From NCBI GenBank assembly GCA_016929595.1, contig JAFGIN010000056.1:1-64000 (forward strand): a stretch of DNA of 64,000 bases, read 5' to 3'. Source of the stretch: Chitinispirillaceae bacterium. Its GTDB lineage: Bacteria > Fibrobacterota > Chitinivibrionia > Chitinivibrionales > Chitinispirillaceae. The translations under genes were made by a program, and so were the position numbers. Positions within the stretch are counted from its first letter, which is position 1. Every line of letters starts with the position of its first letter. Of the stretch, positions 54,101 to 62,529 are shown in pieces. The notes below the pieces were generated by a model. The model saw only the letters and a program-made list of their open reading frames with translations, was not told the DNA's origin and searched no databases.

Positions 54101-54790
54101 ATGGATAAATATATCATTATAGGTCTTGGAGTTTTCGGCCGCTCACTGGCTGAGAATTTAATTCAGAAGGGTACAGAAGTTATCGTTGTTGATAAGGACA
54201 TGGAACTTATCGAAGAAGTTCGCGATCTGGTTACCTATGCCGTCAGTTTTGACAGTACCGATGAAAAGGCTCTTGACAGCCTCGGACTTAAGGATGTCAA
54301 TGTTGGCATTGTATGTATTGGTGAAGATTTCGAAGCAAACCTTCTTACATCTGTACTACTGAAACAGAAAGGGGTAAAGAGAGTCATTTCACGAGCTTCA
54401 GATCCCCTTCATATCAAAATATTGAAAGCAGTGGGGATCGATCAGATTGTAACCCCCGGAGTTGAAGCAGCTGATAAGCTCGCGTACAGCCTTATTCATA
54501 AAAGTTTACTTGACGTAAGTTATATCAGCGAAACAACTGCAGCTGCAAAAATCAGTGTCCCTCCCAACTTCGCTGGAAAAACACTTGGAAAACTAAACCT
54601 CAGAGCCCGATTTGGTATCAACGTCGTAGCAATTCACCGACTCATCGAGATTGAAACCAGTGATGGAACAACGAAGCAGGAGAAAGTGATAAGTAATATT
54701 CCAGGTGCAGATACGGTATTGGAACCTACTGATATTCTTGTTGTAATCGGAGAAACAGCGGATCTTGAAAAGGTTATCAGAAGTATATAA
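54101..54790 (+). CDS. TrkA/KtrA-type RCK regulatory subunit
   Basis: This 229-aa cytoplasmic protein forms the nucleotide-binding ring that gates the Trk/Ktr channel. The RCK_N Rossmann domain begins with GLGVFGRSLAENL (GxGxxG at 8-13), and VVDKDMELIEEV holds the acidic residue that binds the ribose. RCK_C covers about 140-229 (ISVPPNFAGKTLGKLNLR, LVVIGETADLEKV). One RCK_N/RCK_C pair is the KtrA type rather than the duplicated E. coli TrkA. AAGGAG lies just upstream of the ATG. It is cotranscribed with the channel gene. Confidence 0.94.
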   Translation: MDKYIIIGLGVFGRSLAENLIQKGTEVIVVDKDMELIEEVRDLVTYAVSFDSTDEKALDSLGLKDVNVGIVCIGEDFEANLLTSVLLKQKGVKRVISRASDPLHIKILKAVGIDQIVTPGVEAADKLAYSLIHKSLLDVSYISETTAAAKISVPPNFAGKTLGKLNLRARFGINVVAIHRLIEIETSDGTTKQEKVISNIPGADTVLEPTDILVVIGETADLEKVIRSI

Positions 54791-55035
54791 ACATTTGATA
54801 AACCGTGGGTGTTTTCTACTAAAAAATGTGAACCGATCAATCTATTTACCTCACAATATATGGTTGTATACATTTTTGGTACCGGAATGTGTCCGAGTAA
54901 TACACAAAAGATCAAAAAAGTATCAATTCTTTCACTTTTTCCCGAGTTCATCTTTTATTTTGTTTAGATGCCTTTTTTCGAATTGAAATAAAACCATATC
55001 ACATACGAAATAATACCCGAGAGAGGAGATAAATC

Positions 55036-55884
55036 ATGGAAAAAAGAATGATAATTCCTGATGAGACATCATTGGAGCTTTATCTGAAGGAGATCAGCCG
55101 AAATCAGGCATTACCTGCAGAAGAAGAGGCGCGACTGGCAGTTAAAATTAAAGTTGGAGATAAAAAAGCACTCGAAAAACTGATCAAGGCAAATTTACGA
55201 TTCGTTGTGAGCGTCGCCAGAAACTATCAAAACCAGGGTTTACCACTTGGTGAATTGATCAGTGAAGGAAATCTCGGGCTTATACAAGCAGCAAAACGTT
55301 TTGATGAAAAGCGAAACTTTAAATTTATCTCCTATGCAGTCTGGTGGATTCGCCAGGCAATACTGAGAGCGCTTGCTGACCGTTCCCGTATTACAAGAGT
55401 CCCTCTAAACCGTATCGGAATCATCCATAAGGTTGGAAGAACTCAGAGCAGACTGGAACAAAAATTCCGACGCATGCCTACCATGGAAGAGATCGCTCAG
55501 GAGTTGGGACTTGCTGAAAGTGATGTCATGGAGATTCAAAAAATTGGTAACCGCTATCTTTCTCTGGATACCCCGGTACAGGCTGATGACAGTTCCGAAC
55601 TTATCGATCTTCTTCAGGACGAGAATCAGGAGATGCCCGACACTCGTCTTATCGAAATGTCGATGCAGGATGGGGTTAACAAAATTCTTGATACACTCAA
55701 TGACCGCGAAAAAAAAGTATTAAAACTTTATTTTGGTGTCGGTGAGGATACACCACATACTCTGGATGAGATTGGAAAAAGGTTACATCTGACCCGTGAA
55801 CGAGTCAGGCAAATTAAAGAAAAGGCAATCCACAGACTTAAGAACTCCTACCGCAGCCGCTGCCTGAAAGTATTTACCGACTAA
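55036..55884 (+). CDS. rpoD: Primary-type sigma-70 factor (short RpoD/SigA-like)
   Basis: At 282 aa this factor contains regions 1.2 to 4 without the 1.1 extension or non-conserved insertion. Regions 2.1-2.4 include LIKANLRFVVSVARNYQNQG, LISEGNLGLIQAAKRFD and FISYAVWWIRQAILRALAD; region 3 includes RMPTMEEIAQELG; region 4.2 has the helix-turn-helix TLDEIGKRLHLTRERVRQI. Short primary sigma factors of about 285 aa are typical of Bacteroidota and some other FCB phyla, so this could be the housekeeping factor; a group 2 factor is the alternative. GAGAGGAG precedes the ATG and a terminator follows, so it is monocistronic. Confidence 0.85.
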   Translation: MEKRMIIPDETSLELYLKEISRNQALPAEEEARLAVKIKVGDKKALEKLIKANLRFVVSVARNYQNQGLPLGELISEGNLGLIQAAKRFDEKRNFKFISYAVWWIRQAILRALADRSRITRVPLNRIGIIHKVGRTQSRLEQKFRRMPTMEEIAQELGLAESDVMEIQKIGNRYLSLDTPVQADDSSELIDLLQDENQEMPDTRLIEMSMQDGVNKILDTLNDREKKVLKLYFGVGEDTPHTLDEIGKRLHLTRERVRQIKEKAIHRLKNSYRSRCLKVFTD

Positions 55885-55913
55885 AAGCACAGAACGATTA
55901 TCATTATTTCGCA

Positions 55914-55945
55914 TAAAAAGGAGGCCTTACATCCTCTTTTTTTTT
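55914..55945 (+). terminator. Intrinsic terminator of the sigma factor gene
   Basis: AAAAAGGAGG and TCCTCTTTTT form the stem, followed by further Ts. Confidence 0.85.
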
Positions 55946-56058
55946 GTATTTTCTATCGGGGAACAGCGAAAAGAGTAAAAAGCAGGATCATCCCACAGAT
56001 AGAATCGTAATTATCGCGATTCCAATCCGTTGAAACAAAACTATATAGCATTGTTTTA

Positions 56059-56202
56059 TCAATGGCGCTTAAGATGTGGATGATTAACCATTTGCTTGCT
56101 GGCCTGAAGATGGAACTCATCGTAGGATCGAAACATCGCAATCACCCACGCAACTACAAGCGCTGCAATGATGAAATAGCAAAGAAAAAGAACTATTACC
56201 AT
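56059..56202 (-). CDS. Predicted small single-pass membrane protein (47 aa)
   Basis: The ATG at 56202 is preceded by GGAGGGG with ten bases spacing. The product has one hydrophobic helix (VIVLFLCYFIIAALVVAWVI, residues 2-21) followed by a charged tail with several His (LQASKQMVNHPHLKRH). It lies alone on the minus strand in the 530-bp gap between the sigma factor terminator and the AnmK-like gene. Copy B of the recurring intergenic element lies 117 bp upstream in the same orientation. The ribosome-binding site and clean topology favour a real gene; I recognise no family. Confidence 0.45.
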   Translation of the reverse strand: MVIVLFLCYFIIAALVVAWVIAMFRSYDEFHLQASKQMVNHPHLKRH

Positions 56203-56318
56203 ACTATTCTGACCCCTCCTGCCTTTATGATACCATCGGTAGATTCTGTTTTTCAACATCTAATATACTATGGTTTTCAGGTAATAGAGCATAACAACAG
56301 GATGTTCTGATACCTTTT

Positions 56319-56393
56319 GATCAAATACCCTTTCAGGGGTAACATGGCTACACAATTGCCATTAATTTCTGTATACTATATTGTTAAACCCCA
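56319..56393 (-). repeat. Intergenic element, copy B
   Basis: This is the best match to the copy at 4771: TCAAATACCCT-TCAGGGGT-ACA-GG-ACACAATTG-CATTA is shared with about 80 percent identity over 45 bases, followed by AAACCCC about 60 bases beyond the core. On the minus strand the core reads ACCCCTGAAAGGGT, a small hairpin. Confidence 0.55.
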
Positions 56394-56474
56394 TAAATGA
56401 TTTCTTTATGGACGTATCGTTACGGTTAAGTTATTTTTAGAGTACTTCTCTAAAACTGAAAGCGTGGAAAATCT

Positions 56475-57641
56475 GTGACTGTTGGAATTTCGTCGAAATT
56501 AAAAAAGACTAAGAAGCGCAGAATGCTGATGGTCTACTCCGGTGGTGGCTTCCAGGGGAGCATTCAGTGCCTCTACATTTTCATGCAGCAAAACACGTGG
56601 GAACTAATCTCACATATATCACTGCCATTCACCCAGCGCATTAACACACTATACGAAAAAATCCAGAACGCATCGACGGATCGCTTTACAATCAATGACC
56701 TCTCAGTACTCGATTATAGAATTACTCAATTTTGTCTTGAGGCGATAAAAACCCTTATTACTCCACTTCCTACCCCACTTAAAAAACCACACTACATAGT
56801 TTTTAATAAACCGCAGATTTGGCGGGGACTCAATGGTGAAGGACAAGAACAGAACTATTGGGATTTCTCATCCGGTGATCCCCAGCTTATTGCATCGACA
56901 ATTAAAGTACCGGTATTTACCGATTTTATACGGAATAATATTCTCGCAGGCGGCCCTGGAATTCTACCACTGAACCCCGGTACTCTCTCCATTGCATCAC
57001 GTATAAAAGGTAAGGTTATCCTTATTAACATCGGAATGATCTCACATGTTACAATCGTCAATGTAGACAATTCTCAGATTCTTGCGGATTCAGATGTTGG
57101 ACCTGGCACATGCCTTCTGAATCAATCTGTTTCCGATATTAATTCATCAGAAGCTTTTGACAGAGACGGTACAATGGCTTCTCAGGGAAAAGTTGACAGT
57201 GATTGTGTCGAGAGCCTTGCGTCATTCAACTGGTTTGGGATAACGCCACCAAAATTCACCACCGCCGAAACATTTACCGGACTTCTGAAACATGATTCTC
57301 TTCAGGCACTTTCACCACAGGATAAAGTCGCAACACTAACGGCGTTAACAGCCCGTATTATATATGATTTTTGTAAAAAAGAGTATATTTCACAGGATAA
57401 CTCCTTTTCAATTTACGTTTCTGGCGGAGGCGCCAATAATCAAACCCTGCTTGAGTACCTCACCACCTATTTTGATCCAGTACCTGTGAAAACAATTGAA
57501 GATATTGGTGTTCCGCTGGATCTATACATCCCGCTTGCATTCGGATTGACAGTAGATGCCTGTGTAACAGGAAATGCAGTACCCTGGCAATCTGGAAGCA
57601 CCCCATTAGTGTCTTCAATCGGGCGCTGGGTCACACCATAA
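56475..57641 (+). CDS. Divergent AnmK-like (anhydro-N-acetylmuramic acid kinase family) protein
   Basis: This 388-aa protein has the overall pattern of AnmK: GDPQLIASTIKVPVFTDF, LAGGPGILPLNPG, LINIGMISHVTIVN, DVGPGTCLLNQ, FDRDGTMASQG, WFGITPPKF and the ATP-site loop IYVSGGGANNQTLLEYL. AnmK phosphorylates and opens 1,6-anhydroMurNAc during cell-wall recycling. Two key features are altered. The N-terminal ATP loop, usually SGTSxDGxD, reads SGGGFQGS and lacks the Asp. The catalytic DFRxxD reads DFIRNN, keeping only the first Asp. It may therefore be a divergent kinase or an inactive paralog. The GTG at 56475 gives a basic 16-residue lead-in. Confidence 0.75.
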   Translation: MTVGISSKLKKTKKRRMLMVYSGGGFQGSIQCLYIFMQQNTWELISHISLPFTQRINTLYEKIQNASTDRFTINDLSVLDYRITQFCLEAIKTLITPLPTPLKKPHYIVFNKPQIWRGLNGEGQEQNYWDFSSGDPQLIASTIKVPVFTDFIRNNILAGGPGILPLNPGTLSIASRIKGKVILINIGMISHVTIVNVDNSQILADSDVGPGTCLLNQSVSDINSSEAFDRDGTMASQGKVDSDCVESLASFNWFGITPPKFTTAETFTGLLKHDSLQALSPQDKVATLTALTARIIYDFCKKEYISQDNSFSIYVSGGGANNQTLLEYLTTYFDPVPVKTIEDIGVPLDLYIPLAFGLTVDACVTGNAVPWQSGSTPLVSSIGRWVTP

Positions 57642-57874
57642 GTACCATTTCACGCTTTGAATTTCCGGGCTCATAACCTATATTTGCAGCGCACGTTGGA
57701 TTTAATTCTCAACATTTTTTAACGATGAGGCAATTGCATAACCTCCCGATTATCCCGGCTCCGCTCGACAAACGGTTTCAAAAGTACGACCTGCGAAAAC
57801 GGAAAGGTACCGGAAGTGACTTCTGCAAATGTCTCCGGTTGTAACAATTTTTACCATCTGACGAGGGTTCATTC

Positions 57875-59506
57875 TTGATTACTGTTAATAATGTTTCATT
57901 GATGTTTGGAAAGCGCGTACTATTTAAAGAAGTTTCTTTAAAGTTTACTCCAGGTAACTGTTATGGTCTTATAGGCGCTAATGGATCAGGAAAATCAACA
58001 TTTCTGAAAATACTCAGTGGGGACATCGAGCCATCACAGGGAAACATTATCCCGGGCCCGGGCCTGAGAATGGCGATGCTGCGCCAGGACCATTTTGCAT
58101 TTGATGATTTCACTGTTCTTGATACTGTCATCGTCGGTTACAAACACCTCTATGATATTCTTAAAGAGCGCGAAATTCTTTATGCCAAAGAAGAGATGGA
58201 TGAAAATGATGGGAACAGGGCATCAGAACTTGAAATGGAAGTTGCTGAGATGAACGGGTGGGAAGCTGAATCTGATGCCGCATCACTGCTTGATGGACTT
58301 GGAATCGATGTATCGTTTCATCAGAAAAAAATGAGCGAGCTTGAGGGAGGCCAGAAAGTACGGGTTCTGCTGGCACAGGCGATATTTGGTAATCCCGACA
58401 TTTTGCTTCTGGATGAGCCAACCAACAATCTTGATATTGAATCGATCATGTGGCTTGAAGAGTTTCTATACAAATTCGAAAACACTGTTATAGTCGTCTC
58501 CCATGATCGCCATTTCCTCAACAAAATCTGTACCCATATTGCAGATATTGACTATTCAAAAATAGCAATCTATGCAGGAAACTATGATTTCTGGTATCAG
58601 GCCAGTCAACTTGCGTTATCGCAGAAAAGAAACGAAAACAAGAAAAAGGAAGATAAGATCGCCGAACTTAAGACGTTTATCCAACGATTCAGTTCCAATG
58701 CGTCTAAGGCACGACAGGCTACTTCACGTAAAAAGCTTCTGGAAAATCTCACCCTTGATGAGATCCCTGTCTCATCAAGAAAATTTCCCTATGTTGCATT
58801 TAAGCCTGAGCGTGAATGCGGAAAAAACGTCCTTACATTAGAAAACGTTTCGAAAAAAATCGACTCAGAAAAGATACTTGACAATTTCAGTCTAACTATA
58901 AACCGCGGAGACAAAATTGTATTTCTTGGCCCGACGGTCACAAAAAGTACCTTGTTCCAGATTATCGCCCGGGAACTTGAACCGGACAACGGAACGGTCA
59001 CCAAGGGTGTAACCATAACCCAGTCCTACTTTCCACACGATAACACGGAACTGTTCAGAGAAAATATCTCTATTTTTGACTGGCTGTGCAGGTTTTCGAC
59101 CAATACAGATTCATCCTATATACGTGGCTTTCTGGGAAGAATGCTCTTTTCCGGTGATGAATCGATGAAAAGTATTTCGGTTCTTTCCGGAGGAGAAAAG
59201 GTACGCTGTCTGCTTTCAAAAATGATGCTTTCCGGTGCAAACCTGCTTATCCTTGATGAGCCAACCAACCACCTTGACCTTGAGTCAATTTCAGCACTGA
59301 ACACTGGACTGATCGAATTTCCGGAAGTAGTACTCTTTACCTCTCATGACCATCAGTTTGTCAGCACTATCGCAAACCGGGTTGTCGAATTTACCCCCGG
59401 TGGAGTTATCGATCGTATCATGAATTTTGATGATTACACTGCCGATCAGGATATTAAGCGGCTTCGGGATAAAATGTATCATGGACATACACGAATGCAG
59501 TTGTAA
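57875..59506 (+). CDS. ABC-F family ATPase (YbiT/YkpA type) with degenerate second Walker A
   Basis: This 543-aa ABC-F protein resembles YbiT/YkpA. Domain 1 is canonical: Walker A GANGSGKST, the signature-like SELEGGQKVRVLL and LLLDEPTNNLD. Domain 2 has a good signature (LSGGEKVRCLL) and Walker B (LLILDEPTNHLD), but its Walker A reads GPTVTKST, one residue short and without the Gly before Lys. Degenerate second Walker A sequences also occur, as I recall, in YkpA-like proteins of other bacteria, so this looks like a subfamily trait. The end KMYHGHTRMQL is typical of the group. It likely binds ribosomes. The TTG or nearby ATT region gives no strong ribosome-binding site beyond GACGAGGG. Confidence 0.88.
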   Translation: MITVNNVSLMFGKRVLFKEVSLKFTPGNCYGLIGANGSGKSTFLKILSGDIEPSQGNIIPGPGLRMAMLRQDHFAFDDFTVLDTVIVGYKHLYDILKEREILYAKEEMDENDGNRASELEMEVAEMNGWEAESDAASLLDGLGIDVSFHQKKMSELEGGQKVRVLLAQAIFGNPDILLLDEPTNNLDIESIMWLEEFLYKFENTVIVVSHDRHFLNKICTHIADIDYSKIAIYAGNYDFWYQASQLALSQKRNENKKKEDKIAELKTFIQRFSSNASKARQATSRKKLLENLTLDEIPVSSRKFPYVAFKPERECGKNVLTLENVSKKIDSEKILDNFSLTINRGDKIVFLGPTVTKSTLFQIIARELEPDNGTVTKGVTITQSYFPHDNTELFRENISIFDWLCRFSTNTDSSYIRGFLGRMLFSGDESMKSISVLSGGEKVRCLLSKMMLSGANLLILDEPTNHLDLESISALNTGLIEFPEVVLFTSHDHQFVSTIANRVVEFTPGGVIDRIMNFDDYTADQDIKRLRDKMYHGHTRMQL

Positions 59507-59676
59507 TAATTTCGGAGGGTAGGGCCAATCAACGGCCTCATAATTATCGGCACAGTAGTTAACGGGGTCGGAATCGGGATCAATCCTCAATTACTGTATC
59601 TTTCGATACCGATACCGACTGCGAAATGAAAACCTGTGTAGTGTATTATTAGACAGCTAATAATTTTTAACAGATA

Positions 59677-60381
59677 CTAAATAAAAACCGGAGTATCGAA
59701 TTGTACTCCACTCTCTTTGGTATACTTCAGAATATCAGTAAAATATCCCTCATACACTGCATTGGATTTCGGTGAATCGTGAATGAGAAGAATATCATGA
59801 GAATGTTCGTTTTGAAGACTTCCACCCCAGCGGGGTTCTTTTTCTGAAATGTGCTGGAATATTTCTTCCCGGGAAATACTATTCTCAGCGCTGGCTATTT
59901 TATAATCTTCAAAATCGAATGTCCAAAGAACATCCGCATCTTTATCAAGTCCCATCTCATAATACCATTGATAGGTAATGCCAGCGGGAGCAATCTTTTT
60001 AAAACCCTCAGCATTAAGATACTCCTGAATTTTAAGCCGGTTTTCTCCACCCTTATCTCCGTAGGGAAACCTGAAAATTTTACAGTCTCGCTTGCAGCTT
60101 GCTTTCCTGTAACAATCCCCGATAAGTGCCTCCATCTGTTCAATCTCACTCACAGCCTCGGCAAAAGTACATGAGGAAAGCCTGGAATGGTTCATGGTGT
60201 GATTTCCAATTAAAAATCCTCTTTTAATTGCCTCAATGGCAACATCTGGATATCTTACCACGTTTTTCCCAATGAAAAACATGGCAGCAGGTATCGCATT
60301 AGTGGTGAGGTAATCTATATAACGGACAGTATTTTCAGATGGACCATCATCGATAGTCAAATATGCTATTTTTTTGATCAT
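59677..60381 (-). CDS. Polysaccharide deacetylase (NodB domain)
   Basis: This 234-aa protein is a CE4-type deacetylase. The metal and catalytic residues are present: Asp11-Asp12 in LTIDDGPS, the HxxxH pair His61/His65 in GNHTMNHSRLSS, and FRFPYGDKGG with the Arg and Pro-Tyr motif. Near the end ILLIHDSPK supplies the last catalytic His. No signal peptide is visible, which is unusual for enzymes acting on cell-wall or capsular glycans. I choose the ATG at 60381; a TTG five codons earlier is possible. It acts alone in a gap between the ABC-F and Trm112-like genes. The glycan substrate is unknown. Confidence 0.88.
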   Translation of the reverse strand: MIKKIAYLTIDDGPSENTVRYIDYLTTNAIPAAMFFIGKNVVRYPDVAIEAIKRGFLIGNHTMNHSRLSSCTFAEAVSEIEQMEALIGDCYRKASCKRDCKIFRFPYGDKGGENRLKIQEYLNAEGFKKIAPAGITYQWYYEMGLDKDADVLWTFDFEDYKIASAENSISREEIFQHISEKEPRWGGSLQNEHSHDILLIHDSPKSNAVYEGYFTDILKYTKESGVQFDTPVFI

Positions 60382-60659
60382 TTTTTTGCGTTTCAAAAAA
60401 ATTCAGAGCTCACCTGTATTTATCCACTTTGAAGAAGATACTTTTTGTTCCTTGAGTTTGAATGCTCGTTTCATTAATTATAACTCCTGTTTGATTCACT
60501 TTTATATCATTTCATTAATTGAACTTTGCAGAATCGATCTTAAGAACATACTTTTATTTTCTAAAGCCCACTCAAAATGCATTTTCCTTGTCTCCAGGCC
60601 TGAAGAAAAGTAGATTTAAAGCAGTATTTTAGAATTTTGAATTAAAGGAGTGCCAGACA

Positions 60660-60920
60660 ATGGTAGATAAAGAATTGCTCGACATACTCTGCTGTCCCGA
60701 AACGAAACAGGATCTTACGTTACTGGATCAGAAAAAAGTCGAAAAAATAAATGAAGCAATAGCTCAGGGTAAACTTAAAAATAAAATTGGCGAAGTAATC
60801 AAAGAGCCAGTTGATGGGGCACTGCTTCGTGAGGATAAAAAGTTCTTTTATGTTATCCGTGAAGACATCCCGATTATGCTCCCGGATGAAGCTATCTCTT
60901 TCGACGCTTTTGATGCATAA
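60660..60920 (+). CDS. Trm112/UPF0434-like small protein
   Basis: This 86-aa protein begins LLDILCCPETKQDLTLLD and ends VIREDIPIMLPDEAI, the two ends typical of the Trm112/UPF0434 family. Family proteins are small partners of methyltransferases or zinc-binding stabilisers. The usual CxxC is replaced by a CC pair followed by Glu-Thr, so zinc binding is doubtful. AAAGGAG lies upstream of the ATG. Its last 29 bases overlap the convergent gene that ends at 60892. Confidence 0.85.
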   Translation: MVDKELLDILCCPETKQDLTLLDQKKVEKINEAIAQGKLKNKIGEVIKEPVDGALLREDKKFFYVIREDIPIMLPDEAISFDAFDA

Positions 60921-61512
60921 TTTTTATTCGAAAAACAATATACAACACCAGCAACACTACAATAGCCACTGCCTGAATTATTATTTTTCCTGTAATAATT
61001 CTTTGTGGTGGTTCTTTGCTTCCCGTAATCATTATTGAGGACAGAGTATCCCCGCATCCATCCCGTGCTCTGGTATCAAGTGCATATCTGCCCTTGTTGT
61101 CGAGATCTGCAGCATTCCAGGGTATCACCCACTCGACCGCGAGCCTGGAGGATTCCTTAAACAATTCGTGATCGAAACGGTAGAATTGCTGATGAGGCTC
61201 ATCAGCTGAAGGAATAGTGATGATAAAAGGTTTACCATTCCCTGAAGATTCAATCAAAAAATTCCAGGATGAACAGGGCAGAGCTCTGGTACTTTTAAAA
61301 TAGCCACTTATTCCTTCGGGTGTATTGATGACATCCCACAACCAGACGCCCGCGCTATCCCATTTTTTACTATACTTTTCACTCCATTCAACGAGAAAGC
61401 CATCAAGCTGTATTCTTTTTCCATAACGGTCGATTTCGACACTTTCCTGAGAAAAGAGCTGGACGGAAAGCATTAAAAAGAGTATGAATTTCTTACTGAA
61501 CAGACTACACAT
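60892..61512 (-). CDS. Secreted or membrane protein with CBM9-like domain
   Basis: I place the start at the ATG at 61512 (206 aa), preceded by GGAGG at 12 bases; the frame is open to 61572. A signal peptide (KKFILFLMLSVQLFSQ) is followed by RIQLDGFLVEWSEKY, the opening strand pattern of CBM9-like or DOMON-like sugar-binding domains. The later DTRARDGCGDTLSSI also fits such a fold. A C-terminal transmembrane helix (about 178-198) and a basic tail (KIMHQKRRKR) anchor it, so it is a bitopic protein with an exposed domain. The gene converges on and overlaps the Trm112-like gene. The ligand is unknown. Confidence 0.55.
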   Translation of the reverse strand: MCSLFSKKFILFLMLSVQLFSQESVEIDRYGKRIQLDGFLVEWSEKYSKKWDSAGVWLWDVINTPEGISGYFKSTRALPCSSWNFLIESSGNGKPFIITIPSADEPHQQFYRFDHELFKESSRLAVEWVIPWNAADLDNKGRYALDTRARDGCGDTLSSIMITGSKEPPQRIITGKIIIQAVAIVVLLVLYIVFRIKIMHQKRRKR

Positions 61513-61779
61513 ACAGTATGGAAACCTCCATATCCAACCAAAATACACTACGATCAATTTCTCTAACGTCAAAGCACCTGAGAAGTATGCTGTTTATTGA
61601 CATAAGCCTGTGACCGATGATTATCAGGCAATTTTATTGTTGCAGTATTATATACAATAATATATTTCAATCGAAAAAAATACGATCTTTTTTTTGTAAA
61701 CCAAATTGATAGTATCATAGAACATGCGACATAATCCTCACAGTACAGCAAAGAGAAGTAATAATCAGCCCGGTATTTC

Positions 61780-62529
61780 TTATTTGCGAACGCATCTGAA
61801 CCCGATACTTACTTCCGCTGCATTCGGTGTAAACCAATGTCTGTTTGCAGTTCTCAACTGTTTTTTGTCACTATACCACCCGCCACCTCGAATGACCCTG
61901 TATAATCCGGCATCCGGTCCTGCGGGACCTGATGATTGTTCAAACGAGTACGCATCCCTGCTGTAAAAATCAGATGTCCACTCCCATACATTACCGGTCA
62001 TGTCGTACAAGCCCCATTTATTAGGAGAAAAGGTGCCTGCCGGTGACGGATGATCCGCTCCTGCCATTGTACAGTTACCCGATGATGGCGATTCTTCTCC
62101 CCATGAATAGGTAGTGCCGGAACCTGCAGTTGAAGCATATTCCCATTGTGTTTCGGACGGTAGAGACATTCCTTTTGATCGGCAGTATGCGGCAGCCTGC
62201 TGCCATGTAACGCAAACGACCGGAAAAGAAGGATTTCTATTTTGACGGGGAACCTTAACTAATAAAAATCGTGTACCAGTCCATTGATAACACTTACCAT
62301 CATCATAATGGGCTGGCGTACATTTACCGCAGCTCACACAACTGTCATATTGAGCTTCGGTTATCTCATATGAATTTATCGTAAAAGCAGAAAGTCTGAT
62401 AGTGTGTACAGGCACCTCATCATCTTCGCCCTTTTCGCTTCCCATAGCAAAACTTCCCTGCGGACATTGAACTGTTTGAGCGTTAAGTAACGAAATAACA
62501 AAAATAATCAAAAAGAAAACTACGCTCAC
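61780..62529 (-). CDS. Secreted SUMF1/FGE-sulfatase-domain protein without the FGE cysteines
   Basis: This 249-aa protein has a signal peptide (FLIIFVISLLNAQ) and a complete SUMF1-type fold: FAMGSEKGEDDEVPVHTIRL, YEITEAQYDSC, PVVCVTWQQAAAYCRSKG, LPSETQWEYASTAGSG, GLYDMTGNVWEWTSDFY and VIRGGGWYSD. True formylglycine-generating enzymes have two Cys near the RGGSW motif; here that region reads GGGWYSDKKQLRTANRHW without Cys, so it cannot be an FGE. The GTG start overlaps the stop of the PEGA gene (GTGA), so the two are translationally coupled. SUMF1-fold proteins with this context often act as structural or binding parts of envelope complexes. Confidence 0.8.
   Translation of the reverse strand: MSVVFFLIIFVISLLNAQTVQCPQGSFAMGSEKGEDDEVPVHTIRLSAFTINSYEITEAQYDSCVSCGKCTPAHYDDGKCYQWTGTRFLLVKVPRQNRNPSFPVVCVTWQQAAAYCRSKGMSLPSETQWEYASTAGSGTTYSWGEESPSSGNCTMAGADHPSPAGTFSPNKWGLYDMTGNVWEWTSDFYSRDAYSFEQSSGPAGPDAGLYRVIRGGGWYSDKKQLRTANRHWFTPNAAEVSIGFRCVRK

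Noticed and set aside
57642-57874. Riboswitch or leader RNA before the YbiT-type gene
   Set aside because: Some GC-rich segments are present, but I could not find a consistent stem pattern or a known riboswitch core.
61780-62529. Formylglycine-generating enzyme
   Set aside because: Both catalytic cysteines near the RGGSW-type motif are absent and no sulfatase gene is nearby.
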